DNA from: Acholoe squamosa
Taxonomy: Eukaryota > Annelida > Polychaeta > Phyllodocida > Polynoidae
NCBI GenBank assembly: GCA_949317995.1
Contig: OX439040.1
Span: 24,919,830-24,983,829 of the forward strand
DNA: 64,000 nucleotides
Direction of reading: 5' to 3'
The notes beneath the pieces were generated by a model. That model saw only the letters and a program-made list of their open reading frames with translations, ran no database searches and was not told the DNA's origin. Shown here piece after piece: positions 1 to 11,074 of this stretch (the first letter of the stretch is position 1; each line of letters starts with the position of its first letter). Position numbers and translations under genes: made by a program.

Positions 1-815
1 TACAAAGTTGAGCAATAAAGGGAAAATAAATATGAGCTAGTGACGTCATGAGACAACTACATGTCTCTAGGCAGGCGCATTGAGATAACAATGCCCCTCA
101 AATGATATATTTCTGGAATTCTGAGTCGGGAACGGAGAGTTCATTCAGAGGGAGCATGGAGACAGCATTGAAAGTTAGGCACTCATGGAGATAGGAATTA
201 AGAGCAGTGATTAACATCAGTGAACTCTCGGCCTGAAGAAGGCCTCTCCCTCTCCATGCAGGGAACTTCCCTGTGTGGACTTAGGACCCACCTTAAGGTG
301 GGCCTATTTTAACAACTGTTCAGACTCTCCATGTGAGTACACTGCATTGCCTATTTAGGAGTTAAAGTCAGACTAAGCTTGCCTTACATCTTGCCTACTG
401 TACAACATCATGGGATTTTAGAAAGTGGAAGTGGTCATTAAGAAACTTTGATATGGAAAGGAAATAGAAATTGTCATGATAAGACCAGATTATCCAGAGA
501 ACATAATTGAGTGTTGACCATCTAAGAAGTGCCGGAACATTTGACGAACCTTTGTGCTCTTATTATGCTTGACATGTTAGTAGCCGAGGAGAGGAATCAA
601 TAAAAGTCTTCAGTCAGGAGGTATCTCTCACTGGTTTTGTTTGAGTAGGACCGCTGCACAGCTTAATAGGTGTACTGGGCTGAGGTAGTGGCATACTCTA
701 CCCTTTACAGGAAGCTAGCTCAAACCCCAAAATACGCGTTGTTACCTCTGTAGACAACGACCAGGAAATAGGGCTAAAACAACCTCAAATAAATAGAGTA
801 AACACACAGTACACA
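1..815 (+). repeat. Left (5') LTR, partial
   Basis: Base 1 aligns with base 1552 of the right copy, so the true LTR start lies some tens of bases outside the window. It ends in ACACA at 815. It carries a full CRE-type TGACGTCA at 41-48 and an AATAAA at 599-604, candidate promoter and polyadenylation signals. Bases about 386-617 have no counterpart in the right LTR. Confidence 0.78.
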
Positions 816-816
816 G

Positions 817-832
817 TGGTGGAGAACCCGGG
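817..832 (+). other. Putative tRNA primer binding site
   Basis: TGGTGGAGAACCCGGG sits one base after the end of the left LTR. Its reverse complement ends in CCACCA, the form of a mature tRNA 3' end. I cannot name the tRNA. Confidence 0.6.
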
Positions 833-1551
833 TAGTCAGGGTAGACAACATATTAAGATAGAAAACATGTGTAAGTAAAAGTAGAAGTAGATAGAAACAC
901 AAAATTGGTCTTTAAGGGTTTCAAGTCACAAAGTGATAAAATGTACATAAAATGTTAAGTGAGCTAATAGATAGAAGAGTGATGTATGTAAACATATAAA
1001 TGTAAGTCCAGAAATACTTTCTGCAAAGAAATACAAAATTAGTTGAAGCTTCAGTAGTGAAACATATGAAGTATCAAATAAGGAAAGAAAAAAGGGCATT
1101 ATATGGAAGAACAAGAAAAGAAAGTATCCTTGGACAAGAAAAACATAAAAAAGTATGCGTCGGCGGGTGTACGCTGGTGTAAGAGAAATCTCTAATGGAT
1201 AATAATGTGTAATCAGCAGTGTCGACAGTAAGAGATATGTAAAGTGATTTAATAGAGATGCGAAGAAAAAGGCAGCAAGGCAAGACAGAGTAATGAATAT
1301 TTATTGCCAAAGCGGTCCGAAATGAAATAAATTGGTGGCATGTTCCACGGGAATTAGGGTGTAAATTGTAATGTTCGAGTCCATAATAGGATTTGGGACA
1401 GAAGGCTTGATTGCTCCAGCAGAGAGATGAAGGAGATAAACAGGAGATTCCATCTGAAAATAAAAGAGATAATTAGTTTAGGACCAGCAGAACCAGAGGG
1501 ATTAATGATGAATAATGGGAAGGAGAATATTAGATTAAGAGATAACTACTT

Positions 1552-2346
1552 TACAAAGTTGAGCAATAAAGGGGAAATAAATATGAGCTAGTGACGTCAT
1601 GAGACAACTACATGTCTCTGGGCCGGCGCATTGAGATAACAATGCTCCTCAAATAATATATTTCTGGAATTCTGAGTCGGGAACGGAGAGTTTTTTTAGA
1701 GGGAACATGGAGACAGCATTGAAAGTTAGGCACTCATATCTGAGCTAACAGTTAACAGCCAGATCCTATTAGATCACAGTAGGGAGCAGCTTATACATAT
1801 TAGGGAACAAAGCATTAAGTTAGAGGAGATTGACATGCACATTCAGAGATAGCACCCTCACCTTTCACCGCTGAGGAGATTTAGAAGTTTCTCAGACATA
1901 TTCATTCAGGACTCAGAACAGCACTGCCTGGGAATGATTGAGTTTCAGCCTAGGAACTTCATACAATATGGAGATTAACATCAGCGAACTCTACGCCTGA
2001 AGAAGGCCTCTCCCTCTATATGTAGGGAACTTCCCTGTGTGGACATAGGACCCAACTTAAGGTGGGCCTATTATAACAACTATTCAGACTCTCCATGTGA
2101 GTACACTGCATTGCATATTTAGGAGTTAAAGTCAGACTAAGCTTGCCTAAGGTATCTCTCACTGGTTTTGTTTGAGTAGGACCGCTACACAGCTTAATAG
2201 GTGTACTGGGCTGAGGTAGTGGCATATTCTACCCTTTACAGGAAGCTAGCTCAAACCCCAAAATACGCGTTGTTACCTCTGTAGACAACGACCAGGAAAT
2301 AGGACTAAAACAACCTCAAATAAATAGAGTAAACACACAGTACACA
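1552..2346 (+). repeat. Right (3') LTR
   Basis: Matches the left LTR in three blocks (1552-1735, about 1972-2140 and about 2150-2346), with the same TGACGTCA at 1592-1599 and the same ACACA end. It has about 235 bases (about 1736-1971) that the left copy lacks and lacks the left copy's 386-617 block, so the two LTRs carry reciprocal indels. Confidence 0.78.
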
Positions 2347-3267
2347 ACTTATGCCATTCATGGGGCAATACTACATTTTGGTTCATATTGTTTGACTGTA
2401 TTGTTAGTCCAAGAATAAATATAGTTAAAATGCCAGTCATGGGCTTTTAGGAAAACTTGACTGACAGCATACAAATGCTGTCAGCCAAGTGAACTGCTTA
2501 GTGTACATCTATTTCAAGGGCAATGACATCAAAATTATGCTGGCAACACTAATCAATTATGAAAGGGCTGGAGTACCTTTTAAACCATAATCAGGGATAA
2601 TGCTAGCCATTTGCCAAATCACCAATGGTGAAGCCAATCTCATTTTGGCTAATGGTATCACTTCAAAATTTACCAAATTGCTTAATTAAGGTTGTTAGAC
2701 TATTCTGAAGGTGTGGGAAATTTCAAGGAAAGTTATTCCTAATCTTTCTACCAAAGCCATGAACAAGCTCTAGGTCTGTCTTACACACAAGATCATGTGT
2801 ATGATGTAGGAGCTCTAGAACCTTTCTTTGAGGAAATAGGTTTCCACTCAATTTCATATTGCCTTTTATTTGGCAAATCCCCACATAGGCCTACCCAGTC
2901 TTTTTCCACACATTTTTCAAAAAAAGAACACAGTCTTATGAAATCTCGCAATTCTCCATTTTCTAATCAGGAAGGTAAGATGTTTCCTCTAACTCAAATT
3001 GATAGTGGGATATTCCAATTGCATTTGTTGTAATATATAGATGTAATATGCCATATATAATAGAAATCAGAATTAAAGTCATATTGTCCCTTTTTCTCAA
3101 CTAAGGGCATTAAAAATGGCTGACAACTGTCCTATTTGAATGTATATTGAATTTAGCTGAATGTATTTGCAAAAGTGGTTTGCCTTATAAAAACTGAATT
3201 TTGCTAATCAAAACATGAACAAATTCACCAAATTGGGTAATAGAATTCAGGTCCTAGCATTATCCCA
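2347..3267. other. No gene recognised
   Basis: AT-rich sequence between the LTR element and the truncated end of the DIRS element. A 78-codon open frame at 2797-3033 has no recognisable motif. The missing C-terminus of the tyrosine recombinase is not visible here. Confidence 0.5.
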
Positions 3268-3912
3268 TCATGACTGATTCAGAATGGCATTGGATTGAAC
3301 TTGTATGACTACTGGGGCATCTCTTGGTCCAAAAGTTTTTGATGAGCGTATTACTATATTAATACCGGTTTCAGTCAGTATTACATCTCTCCTGAGTAAG
3401 GTATGTGGGCTAGACCACAGTGATGCAGTGGGGGTGAGGAGATTAGAAACTCTAAGGAATGCAAAGAAGCCCATTGTAAGGGCTGCTTTGTAGCGTAATG
3501 TGTTTGGTATAGTATCCAATAGTGTGCAGACTGCAACTAATTGCTGGGGTAGTAACGGTAGGGCTGGTACCGTCTCATGTGGTGAGAGTCTAAGTGCTCC
3601 CTAAGCTACCCCCACTGATTCATATGATAATAATGAAGAGGGGTTGCCTCCATGAGTTATTATCCAAAGTTTGGCCCCAGATATATAGTTCCTATAGGAT
3701 GAAGGCGCTGACAGGGAGTTGACCAGATATTGTTGATAAAGGGCAGCAGCCTGAAGTGATGGATGTAATATGTCTGTGTAGTAGGACACAGCGAAGGTTA
3801 AGTAAAAGGTAGCTTGTCTAAGTCTGTTTACTGCCGTGGTCTCTGAAACCGAGGCCTGGAATGAGGCTATAGACTGGTCTCCCAGAGTAAGGCCTGAAAT
3901 GTCTTGAATCAA
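3268..3912 (-). pseudogene. Tyrosine recombinase, C-terminally truncated
   Basis: 3912-3601 encodes the helical core-binding half (fold of phage-integrase-type recombinases), ending in TAG. A frameshift near 3590 moves to the next frame, which stays open to 3268. That part has TMGFFAFLRVSNLL, whose Arg (codon 3451-3453) is the first of the R-H-R-Y catalytic tetrad, then a RRDVILT..G..I.IRSSKTF block with the conserved Lys region. The H-x-x-R and Tyr part is missing. In intact elements this enzyme integrates the circular DNA copy without a target duplication. Confidence 0.75.
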
Positions 3913-3949
3913 ATTACATCAAACATAGGGTGAGGTAGGGCGGGTTTGA

Positions 3950-4600
3950 GTTAAGTAAGATTCCTTGTCACGATTTCAGCTAGAGCACAGGCAGATAACA
4001 CTTTGTCTTGAGTTCTGCCTGATACTAGGGCCTGTGGGGATCCTAGGTTGTCTGTATATATTATGATCCTAAAGCCATGCTTATTTTTAGGTACCAGTGT
4101 ACGATATGCTATAACCAGATTTACAGCTTTGAGTCTATGTATGGGCTTGTAAGCTTGAATGTGTGCTTTGTCATATTGTAGTGTATATTAGTGTTGGTCT
4201 GAGTTGCCACCCACGCCCACCAGTGTGGAGTCACATTCTAGCGAGTAGGTTTCAGTGGGTGTTAGTAGGAGGTGTATGCCATTAGCTAGGGTGGCATACT
4301 TAACAAACTATGATATGTCAGATTTGCATTGGTTGTTGGGGAAGACCATACCGGCATCTGGAACGTTCCTTAGTGTCTCCAGTACCCTACACATGGACTT
4401 CCTTGAGTAAGGGATGCATTTTGAAATGTGAGATAATTTGCCTACCAACGACTGAAGTTGCTTCTTAGTGGCAAATTTGGCCCTCTCCTAGCGTTTGCAC
4501 TCATCAATAACCTCCTGCAGTTTAGAGTCAGGGATAGGAAGGGTCATTTCTACCGTATTGAGTTGAATCCCAGCCATGATCTGGTTTGGAGGTTCACACA
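3950..4600 (-). pseudogene. DIRS-like RNase H remnant
   Basis: Downstream of the RT palm, the minus strand reads CDSTLVGVGG (first acidic strand), later an H-I-Q-A-Y helix and IIYTDNLGSPQAL with the TDN motif at 4048-4056. This D...TDN layout is that of the RNase H-like domain in DIRS polyproteins. Several stops interrupt it. The link to the recombinase frame is only about 40 bases, with no methyltransferase between them. Confidence 0.6.
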
Positions 4601-5425
4601 TTTTAGGGGACAACTCGACGTTAGTTCAGCTGTCAGACTTAGCAAGTCTGAGTAAGCCTGATTAGCCTCATCCAGAGTCTGAGCTGCCCTGCAGAAGTCG
4701 TTGAGGTAGTTCAAGGACCAATTCCCTTATTTAGCAAAGAGCTAGGCAATAGCCGAGGTAGTGCGTTGACAGGCTAAGCTGGAAAGCCTAGCCCCAAAGG
4801 AGGGGCAAGTGTCTATACAGTAGAGGCCTCTGTGTTTCATGGTGAGTAGCGGTAAATCATTGACCTCTATTTCTAACTGTCTATAAGCACGAGCAATGTC
4901 TGCCTTGTACATATAGGAGCCTTGTTCAAGGTAACAGACTTTATTGACAAGGTCGGCGATGGAAGGCAAGGTTTAAGGTTGATGCTGTCCGTCGATACAG
5001 TTTATAGTGACACCACTGTTCCTGCCCTTACCATCAGGGAAAGATAGGTCCAATACTACCCTTCTCGAGGAGGTCTCTTTCTTTGGTCGGGTGAGTAGAG
5101 TTGCTACATTGCACCAGGGTGTCCATGCAGTCCACCTAGGTCTAGTTCATTTTTGATGAATTCGTCTATATGAGTAGGGTACCTAAGGGCTGACCTGTGG
5201 TTTGTTTCAGTGGAGATGGGTGGTGTATCTGCAGTGTAGCTCACTGGCTAGCCATAGCATAAATATTCAGATAGTTTGTAGTCATGGTAACCTTGTAATT
5301 TGCTTTCCCAGACATCCAGATTGAGGCCTGATGATAATGTGAGTCTGGGGCCTAACCTGTTGGGCAAGCAGGTCTCTCTCATAGTGTCATATAGCTTAGC
5401 ATATTGAGGGAAACTATCCCCAAGG
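4556..5425 (-). pseudogene. DIRS-like reverse transcriptase, catalytic motif mutated
   Basis: Directly after the gag stop, the minus strand encodes the N-terminal RT region (a W..L.GY.DY.L..YL pattern, then an NHRSALRYP motif), then VVLDLSFPDGKGRN, and the YKADIARAYRQL block with the first catalytic Asp. SFGARLSSLACQR is the expected F-G-R block. The YxDD box at 4694-4711 reads NYLNDF, so its first Asp is Asn (codon 4700-4702). Stops lie at about 4973 (TAA), 4742 (TAG) and two more between 5100 and 5240, with a frameshift near 5075. The copy is not functional. In the family this enzyme copies the element RNA. Confidence 0.8.
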
Positions 5426-6442
5426 TCAGTAACACACCGGCCTTAACAAGGCTTTGATAGGAGCGAATAGCTCTGGGGATGTATCTGCGTGAGGTGAGCT
5501 GAAAAAGTCCGCCTCAGAAGGGTAATTAGTTTCATCTGAATCAGTGAGTGAGCTTGCAGTGTATGCATGGCTATCACTAGAGTCAGATGAGGTAGTATGT
5601 TTAGTAGTGCGAGCTGGACTAGCGACCTGATCCATTTGCTCTATTATATGAGTAGTACATGGAGAGTGGTCTACTGTACAGGTGTTTTCTGGAGTGTGAG
5701 GTTTAGTGTTGATATCTGACATGGGCCTAAATATGGGAGCATTAGCCCTAAGCTTAGATGAGGTAGCTTTATCACAATCATCAGCAGGGATAAATGTGCC
5801 TAAGTCTGTGTCCAAGTTTGTGTCAGAAGTATCACAGGGAGAGCCATGGTAATCCGGCTCAGGCCCGAAAAGAAGGCTCTTTATCTCCTGGTTGTTTGCA
5901 GCGGCATGCTGTGAAGCCATGGAAATGAAGCTTCTGAATATTGTGCCTGCACCAGGTGCAGTGATGGCCATACTGTATACCACCTCCTGTAATGCTGTCA
6001 AACTTAGTGCAGCCAGTCTTAGTGTTGTAAGCCTGACAGGGTACATCAGTGTGACCAGCTGAGCTGCGAGAGACTTTGTAGGCTGGTTGTGAAGCAGCAG
6101 CGGTCTGTATAGGCTGTTTATCAGGTTTAGTCTGATTCTAAAAAGTGGCCTGATTTTTAGACTCTGTTTTAGACTTAGACTTATTCTTCTTAAGTGAGGC
6201 TTCAGCTATGTCAGCGGTGGGGTAGAGTTTACTAGCTCTGACCTTGGCAACCTCTGACCTCAATGAACTCATAAATCCACTGTCCTGCCAAGTAAATAAT
6301 TCATCAGCAATGGAAGACAGGACATCTTCTGAGCAATCTTGTATGTGCTCCCACTGATAAACTCTGCCTGCTGTTATTATATCCATGATATGCTCAATGA
6401 TAAGGGGCTTATCTTGGGGCAGAGTATGGCGGTTTTTCATAA

Positions 6443-6836
6443 GGCCAAAAAAAAAAAAAGGTTTGTTTCCGGTCACCCGACCTACCTCAGCCAAACAGGG
6501 CCGACCTCAGATTTTTTGGTTAATTTTTGTTAATTTTTTTTTAGCATTTTTTCACATTTCTTTGATTAATTTTGATTTTTTTTATCAGTTTAATAAGTGA
6601 TCAAAGATATATGCCCTTGTTTACTGTTTGTTATGGTATTTCCGAAGAAATCCTTTATTTCCCATGATAACAGGAAAAAAAACTTACTTATGATATCCTC
6701 ATTTCAATACAAATGTATACCTTTATAAGGTCTGAGTAAAAAAAAAAAAAAAATTAAAAAAAAAAAAAAATCCGACCTACCTACCTCAACTTTTTTGGCT
6801 ATGTTACCGGAAACATACAATTTATTTTTTTTGGCC
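6443..6836. mobile_element. Harbinger-like MITE in the DIRS gag
   Basis: It starts GGCCAAAAAAA and ends TTTTTTTGGCC, with a second inverted block inside (TGTTTCCGG / CCGGAAACA, and CCGACCTACCT / AGGTAGG-type segments). TAA flanks both ends directly (6440-6442 and 6837-6839). A 3-bp TAA/TTA duplication is the hallmark of PIF/Harbinger insertion. It is 394 bp, AT-rich and without coding capacity. Confidence 0.8.
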
Positions 6837-7292
6837 TAAGCTGTGACAGCCCAAACAAAAATTCAGACATTTAGACCTGTTTTAATATATGTAGGGCCAC
6901 AGAAAATGAAGTCATGGGCAGGAGTAGGCTTACCCTTGATAGATGACAGCTGATGTGATGTAGAGGTGAGGATATTTGTACCTTCTCAGTGACAGAAGCA
7001 GGAACTTTGTCTTGGTAGCTGAGTGGTAGAAGATAGGATTTCTGACCCGCGAAGGTAGTAACCTGTATGGCCGCAGCAAACTCATCGATGACCAGTTCCA
7101 CAGCTGGCTGTGATGTCACTGCAGCCGGGATGGCCACAGCAGCTGCGGCGGAATGAGTATTTCCAGTACTACAGGTGCTGATTCTGTTGAGGTGATATCC
7201 ACTACTGGGATCTGACTGGCCTGTGGCTGTACTTGTGCAGTTGTAGGCTGTGTAGCAGCAGGTTTGAGACCGTTTTAGCGAATACTGGTACC

Positions 7293-7950
7293 TTAGGTAG
7301 CAGAGACACTAGGGGTGCAAACACTTAGGGTGCATGCAGGTGGACACTTAGGGTGCTAGGAAACGTAGGGTGCAAACCACAGGACATGTAGGGTGCAAGG
7401 ACACATAGGGTGCAATGGCAGGACATTTAGGGTGCAAAACAAACTGGTCTAGATTTGTAAACTGTGAACTATTCTGCCCCCTCAGAGTGTCTGCCCCCCC
7501 CCCAGGCTGGTGGCTGGGAGTTGGCCTCCTGTCGGCAGTGATAGTGGAATTAAAAAGATTTGGGTCTTAATAGTGAACCAAATAATCATACTCCAAGCTC
7601 TAATAGAACTAGAAACAATTAAAGGGCTAAGGATACTGTCCCTATGCCGTCAGTCGGCAGTTTTGTTGTGTATACAAAAATGAAATAACCAGCCTCTAGC
7701 CCTACCACTGATTTTATTCCCCATAGCCTTATACGCATAGAGATAAAATCAGTGGTGCAAGCTTGAGGCATGTGATGTCTGTTCAGAGGGGACTCCCTAC
7801 AGACAGATGGGCTATAGACCGACTGCACCCTAAGTGTCTTGGTATTTTCACCCTGCACCCTACCTGTCCTTTTTGTGCACCCTAAGTGTCTGCTACCTAA
7901 GTGTCTTCGCACCCTACATGTCTGCACCCTAAGTGTCCTTGCACCCGAAA
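7293..7950. mobile_element. Palindromic iteron element in the DIRS gag
   Basis: The left arm (about 7293-7440) holds seven AGGGTGC-type units of 17-23 bp, mostly 'acTTAGGGTGCA'. The right arm (about 7820-7950) holds six of the same unit in the opposite orientation. About 380 bp between them contains a C9 run and no gene. GTACC flanks the element on both sides (7288-7292 and 7951-7955), and removing it with one GTACC keeps the gag frame. I infer a non-autonomous DNA transposon; the superfamily is not recognised. Confidence 0.72.
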
Positions 7951-8133
7951 GTACCTGTTACCTTTTTAGCAGTGAGGATTTCATTGTTTTGAGACCAGAT
8001 GGTGAGGACATCGTCCTCAAGGCTTGTAACACGGTCACCTAAATTGTCCGTAGAAGTAGTATTTTAAGCCTTACCACCTGCTTTCTTTTTAGGTGGAGCA
8101 GCAGTAGATGGTGTAGTATTAGTATGCTTCATC

Positions 8134-9413
8134 GTGGAAGTTGGATGGTCACTTTAGATGGTGATAGTGATGGATTAAATATGTAAAGTTTATAGACCGT
8201 ATTGTTATGAACGCTGGGTGAGAAAAGGTAAAGTGTGTCACCCGTTGCAACCAGGGTTGAGAGTTGCTCAGTCATTAGCAGAAGTTGGAGCCACCGGGCT
8301 GAGTCCTTGAGAGTCTGGTGAGTACTTGGAACCACCACTAGGTAGAGTATGAATTTGCCTGTCAGTCTCATTACCCGCAATTTATCAATTACTGATAATT
8401 AACCTGGTAATATTGAAGAATAGACGAAATGGCCACATAAACGTTGTTTCTTAACACTTTGCATGTGAATGTCATGTGAATGAACTTCATGAAAGCCTTT
8501 TACTGGAATATTTCTCATGGAGGGCACCTAACTATTCACAGTGCTAAGTGAAGGTTCTGCGAAATTAATATGGAATACCTGATATATATATAGGAGTGAA
8601 AGACAATATAATCCAATATAAATAGCAATTGTATGACTCACACATCCAGGGTCTCGCGAATGATTTCTTAATAGCTATATTATAGCCTACCACTGTTAAT
8701 GACATTATTTTTACCCTCAAAGAACCCTAGTTCTAGGCTGGCAACACGCTTCCAATCAATAGGGCGTTCAGTCCGCGCTCACAGGGCACAGACAAACAGC
8801 TATTTTCCTCTCTCCTCAGACTACTCTTCCATTTATGGGCATTTAATTGAATATGCAACATGAAGATGTATACGTAATGGAAGGCGATGGTTTCATACTA
8901 CACATACATGTCATTGTCCAAAAGGTTTATAGTAGTAAAATTATGGTTTTATATGAATGAGTAAGTGAAAAGTGACAACTTTGAGCTGCCTGTGGAGGCA
9001 TGCATTTTAGTAGTAGAAATTGATGGTTCTCGAAAAACTCCCTCTCCGGACATGGCTATAATGCTGGGCTAAACTTGGCAAATCAATCCAGCATTGATTG
9101 CATTGAACTACTATGATATATGGCTACATTATGATCTATGATGCATTTTGATCAGAGCACAAACAGTATAACTACAGCAGAATCTATCACAAGAGGTGCC
9201 AAAACAACCTTTTTGCATAGGAAAATGGAAATGCAGCAGGGTAAATTTGAATGTTATGTCACTCAACCATCATCTGTCCAGAGCTCAAAAAGATTGGAAT
9301 AGAAGAACTCAGCATTTTATACTAAGATTGATAACCCCTGGGTTCCCAAATACTCCATTGTGTGTACCCTTAACTATAGTGCAGGAAGGCCCCCTCACTG
9401 CAGAGGCTGCTCA
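8134..9413. other. No gene recognised
   Basis: Upstream of the DIRS gag start. Unique-looking AT-rich sequence with short, motif-free open frames. The 5' terminal repeat of the DIRS element should lie in its right part next to 8132, but I could not identify it. Confidence 0.45.
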
Positions 9414-9481
9414 CCCAGCAAATTGTCGTCATCTGTCGCCATGATTGGTCATCAATGGTCACTCCTTTTTGAGTGATAACT
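9414..9481. repeat. Half copy of the CCCAGCAAATTG element
   Basis: These 68 bases match 16729-16796 with a single mismatch. The second site is the left part of a complete 215-bp inverted-repeat element, so this is probably a truncated copy of it. Confidence 0.75.
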
Positions 9482-10106
9482 GTTTCTCTGTTTTCTAAAA
9501 ATAGACTGAACACTGTGCAATTAAACGCCCCCCTTGAAGACATATTCTACACACTTCTATAAAAACCGGAGTGTCTAGTCGTGTATCTATTCCAGTAACA
9601 AGACAAGTAACAAAGCTCTGGGAAAGTCCACAAGGTCAAGAATGGCTTGAATATGATTTTTACCCATGCAGGGACCTTTATTAGTACATTATGCAAACTT
9701 TCCAGGAATACACTTGACTCTCTCTGGAAATTAGGCCTTTTGACCCTATATGAATATGCTAGGTATGATGGCAAAATGGCCTAATGGGAATAGAAAACTT
9801 AAACAGTCCCATAACTAGGATGTAACATTCATGCGCGGCCCCTGAGGACCAATCAAACAAGGAAGTTAGGGAGATGTGTACCATCCAAGCTGGTCTTGTG
9901 ACAAGTGACTAATTGCTCTAGGCCTGTCAGAGATAATCAGGACACACAGGAGATGCTGTCATTTCCTCCCAGGTGTCCGGAGTAGCCATGCCAGTCTGGA
10001 GGGTATTTTTCAAGTTTGTGTTACTACCCCTTCTCAAATCCTACTGTAGAGCCCTATAATACAATTATGTGTGACTGAGGATAAAGCTACATGAGACTCT
10101 GCTCAG
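9482..10106. other. No gene recognised
   Basis: Nothing beyond short open frames without motifs. No repeat of the window's families was recognised. Confidence 0.4.
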
Positions 10107-10280
10107 CAGGGGCGTGGGAAGCAGTTTCAGAGTGAGTGGGACCAGGGGGGGTTTCTGCAATTTTTGACCTCCCTTTGCTTGACCTTTTAGCTTTGACCTT
10201 TTGAGGAGTTGGCCAAAAGTGGGGGGGGACATGTCCCCCTGCCCCCCCTGCCCCCTGTCCCCCCTGCTTTCCACGCCCAT
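10107..10280. mobile_element. Small hAT-like MITE with GGGGCGTGG ends
   Basis: Imperfect inverted ends: AGGGGCGTGGGAAGCAG on the left and CTGCTTTCCACGCCC on the right. The inside is G-rich then C-rich. The CAGGGGCGT start resembles hAT ends; flanking 8-mers are similar but not identical, so the superfamily is tentative. Confidence 0.5.
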
Positions 10281-11074
10281 GGCTGCTCTCTTGTGGACAC
10301 TAGTTAACTAACAAACCAGGATAACCTGGAAGCATAGTAGGACCCCTAGTCTTATAACCATAAACCTCAGTGCATTTTACCCTACCTCCCCAGGCAAAGG
10401 GGGGGGGTGATCCGCAGCTGCACCATGGAGAGGGACACTTGTTCTGAAGTATGCTCTGAACCACCAGATTATGGCCTGAAGCTAAACCATTTTAATTGAT
10501 AAATAATCCCAAACCGTAATCTAGAATATTCATAGCCTGGATGATTGTAGTATATATGTTGGGTGACCCAGGCAATCGTAGGCATGGTCTGGTTGAGATT
10601 GTGTAGTCATAGCAATTTGAGGAATGCCATCGTGGACGCTGCGCGCGGGGACCAAGTACATTGTAGGTAGTAATAAGAGCCTTATCACCCTCCCTCTTTG
10701 TGCCATGTAAATGGCAGTCGTAATTAACTCGTACACCGTGAACTCATTAACCTAAACATTAAGCAGTACAACTTCTGCAAATGTAGGGTGTTACCCAGCT
10801 CTTGAACGCACAGTTCAAAATTTAAAAATGAGACAAGTAGCACATTCTCAAACTTAAAACAATTTTCTCAACATTTGCACTGCTTTGTAAGATCTGTCAC
10901 AATCCACTAGGGACCAACACTAGTTGTCCAAGTCTAGGTTGCCTAGCAAACCCTTAACATATGACACTGAACATGTGGGTTATATGCCGTAAATTGCCAG
11001 TACCTAGTTCTAATTCCTATATTACGGTTGGGACCTTTCCATTTAATTTGATTTTTAGTTTCAGGTCATGATCT
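10281..11074. other. No gene recognised
   Basis: AT-rich, with a G8 run near 10399. No coding or repeat feature supported. Confidence 0.4.

Larger units (their letters stand above)
1..2346 (+). mobile_element. Non-autonomous LTR retroelement, 5' end cut by window start
   Basis: Two long direct repeats (1-815 and 1552-2346) flank about 735 bases with no coding capacity. Just after the left repeat, 817-832 begins with TGG and is complementary to a tRNA-like 3' end finishing in CCA, as expected of a primer binding site, so the element reads on the plus strand. A purine-rich stretch around 1514-1528 just before the right repeat could be the polypurine tract. I see no gag, protease, RT or integrase, so this is a short non-autonomous or internally deleted element. 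The superfamily cannot be told without coding sequence, and the 5' flank is outside the window, so no target duplication can be checked. Confidence 0.8.
3268..8132 (-). mobile_element. Decayed DIRS-like tyrosine-recombinase retrotransposon
   Basis: Read on the minus strand, the order is gag (8132 to 5426), reverse transcriptase (about 5425 to 4620), RNase H (about 4600 to 3950) and tyrosine recombinase (3912 to 3268). This is the DIRS-type order; LTR elements would have an integrase and LINEs an endonuclease. Every module carries stops or frameshifts, and two DNA elements (6443-6836 and 7293-7950) sit inside gag. There is almost no room between RNase H and recombinase, so the methyltransferase domain typical of DIRS1 elements is absent. 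That would suit a Ngaro- or PAT-like lineage or a deletion (inference). The 3' end is truncated and I could not identify terminal repeats. Confidence 0.85.
5426..8132 (-). pseudogene. DIRS-like gag (ORF1), broken by two insertions
   Basis: The likely start codon is at 8130-8132. The N-terminus is Thr/Ala/Lys-rich and a TAA (8064-8066) ends it after 22 codons. The following stretch looks coiled-coil-like (LEDDVLTIWSQNNEIL) and runs into the iteron element at 7950. Beyond 7293 the frame resumes as a Pro/Gln/Thr-rich linker, shifts near 7165, and continues through 7137-6871 (PYQ/SYQDKVP-type region). TAA at about 6875 precedes codons that enter the Harbinger-like MITE. Past it, 6442-6138 is helical and Lys-rich at its end, and 6046-5426 is an acidic, Ser/Thr-rich tail. 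Taking out each insert with one copy of its duplication leaves the frame in register across both junctions, so both arrived after the element. Confidence 0.7.

Noticed and set aside
7293-7950. Interstitial telomere
   Set aside because: TTAGGG occurs only inside a longer TTAGGGTGCA unit with 17-23-bp period and in both orientations, not as contiguous TTAGGG.
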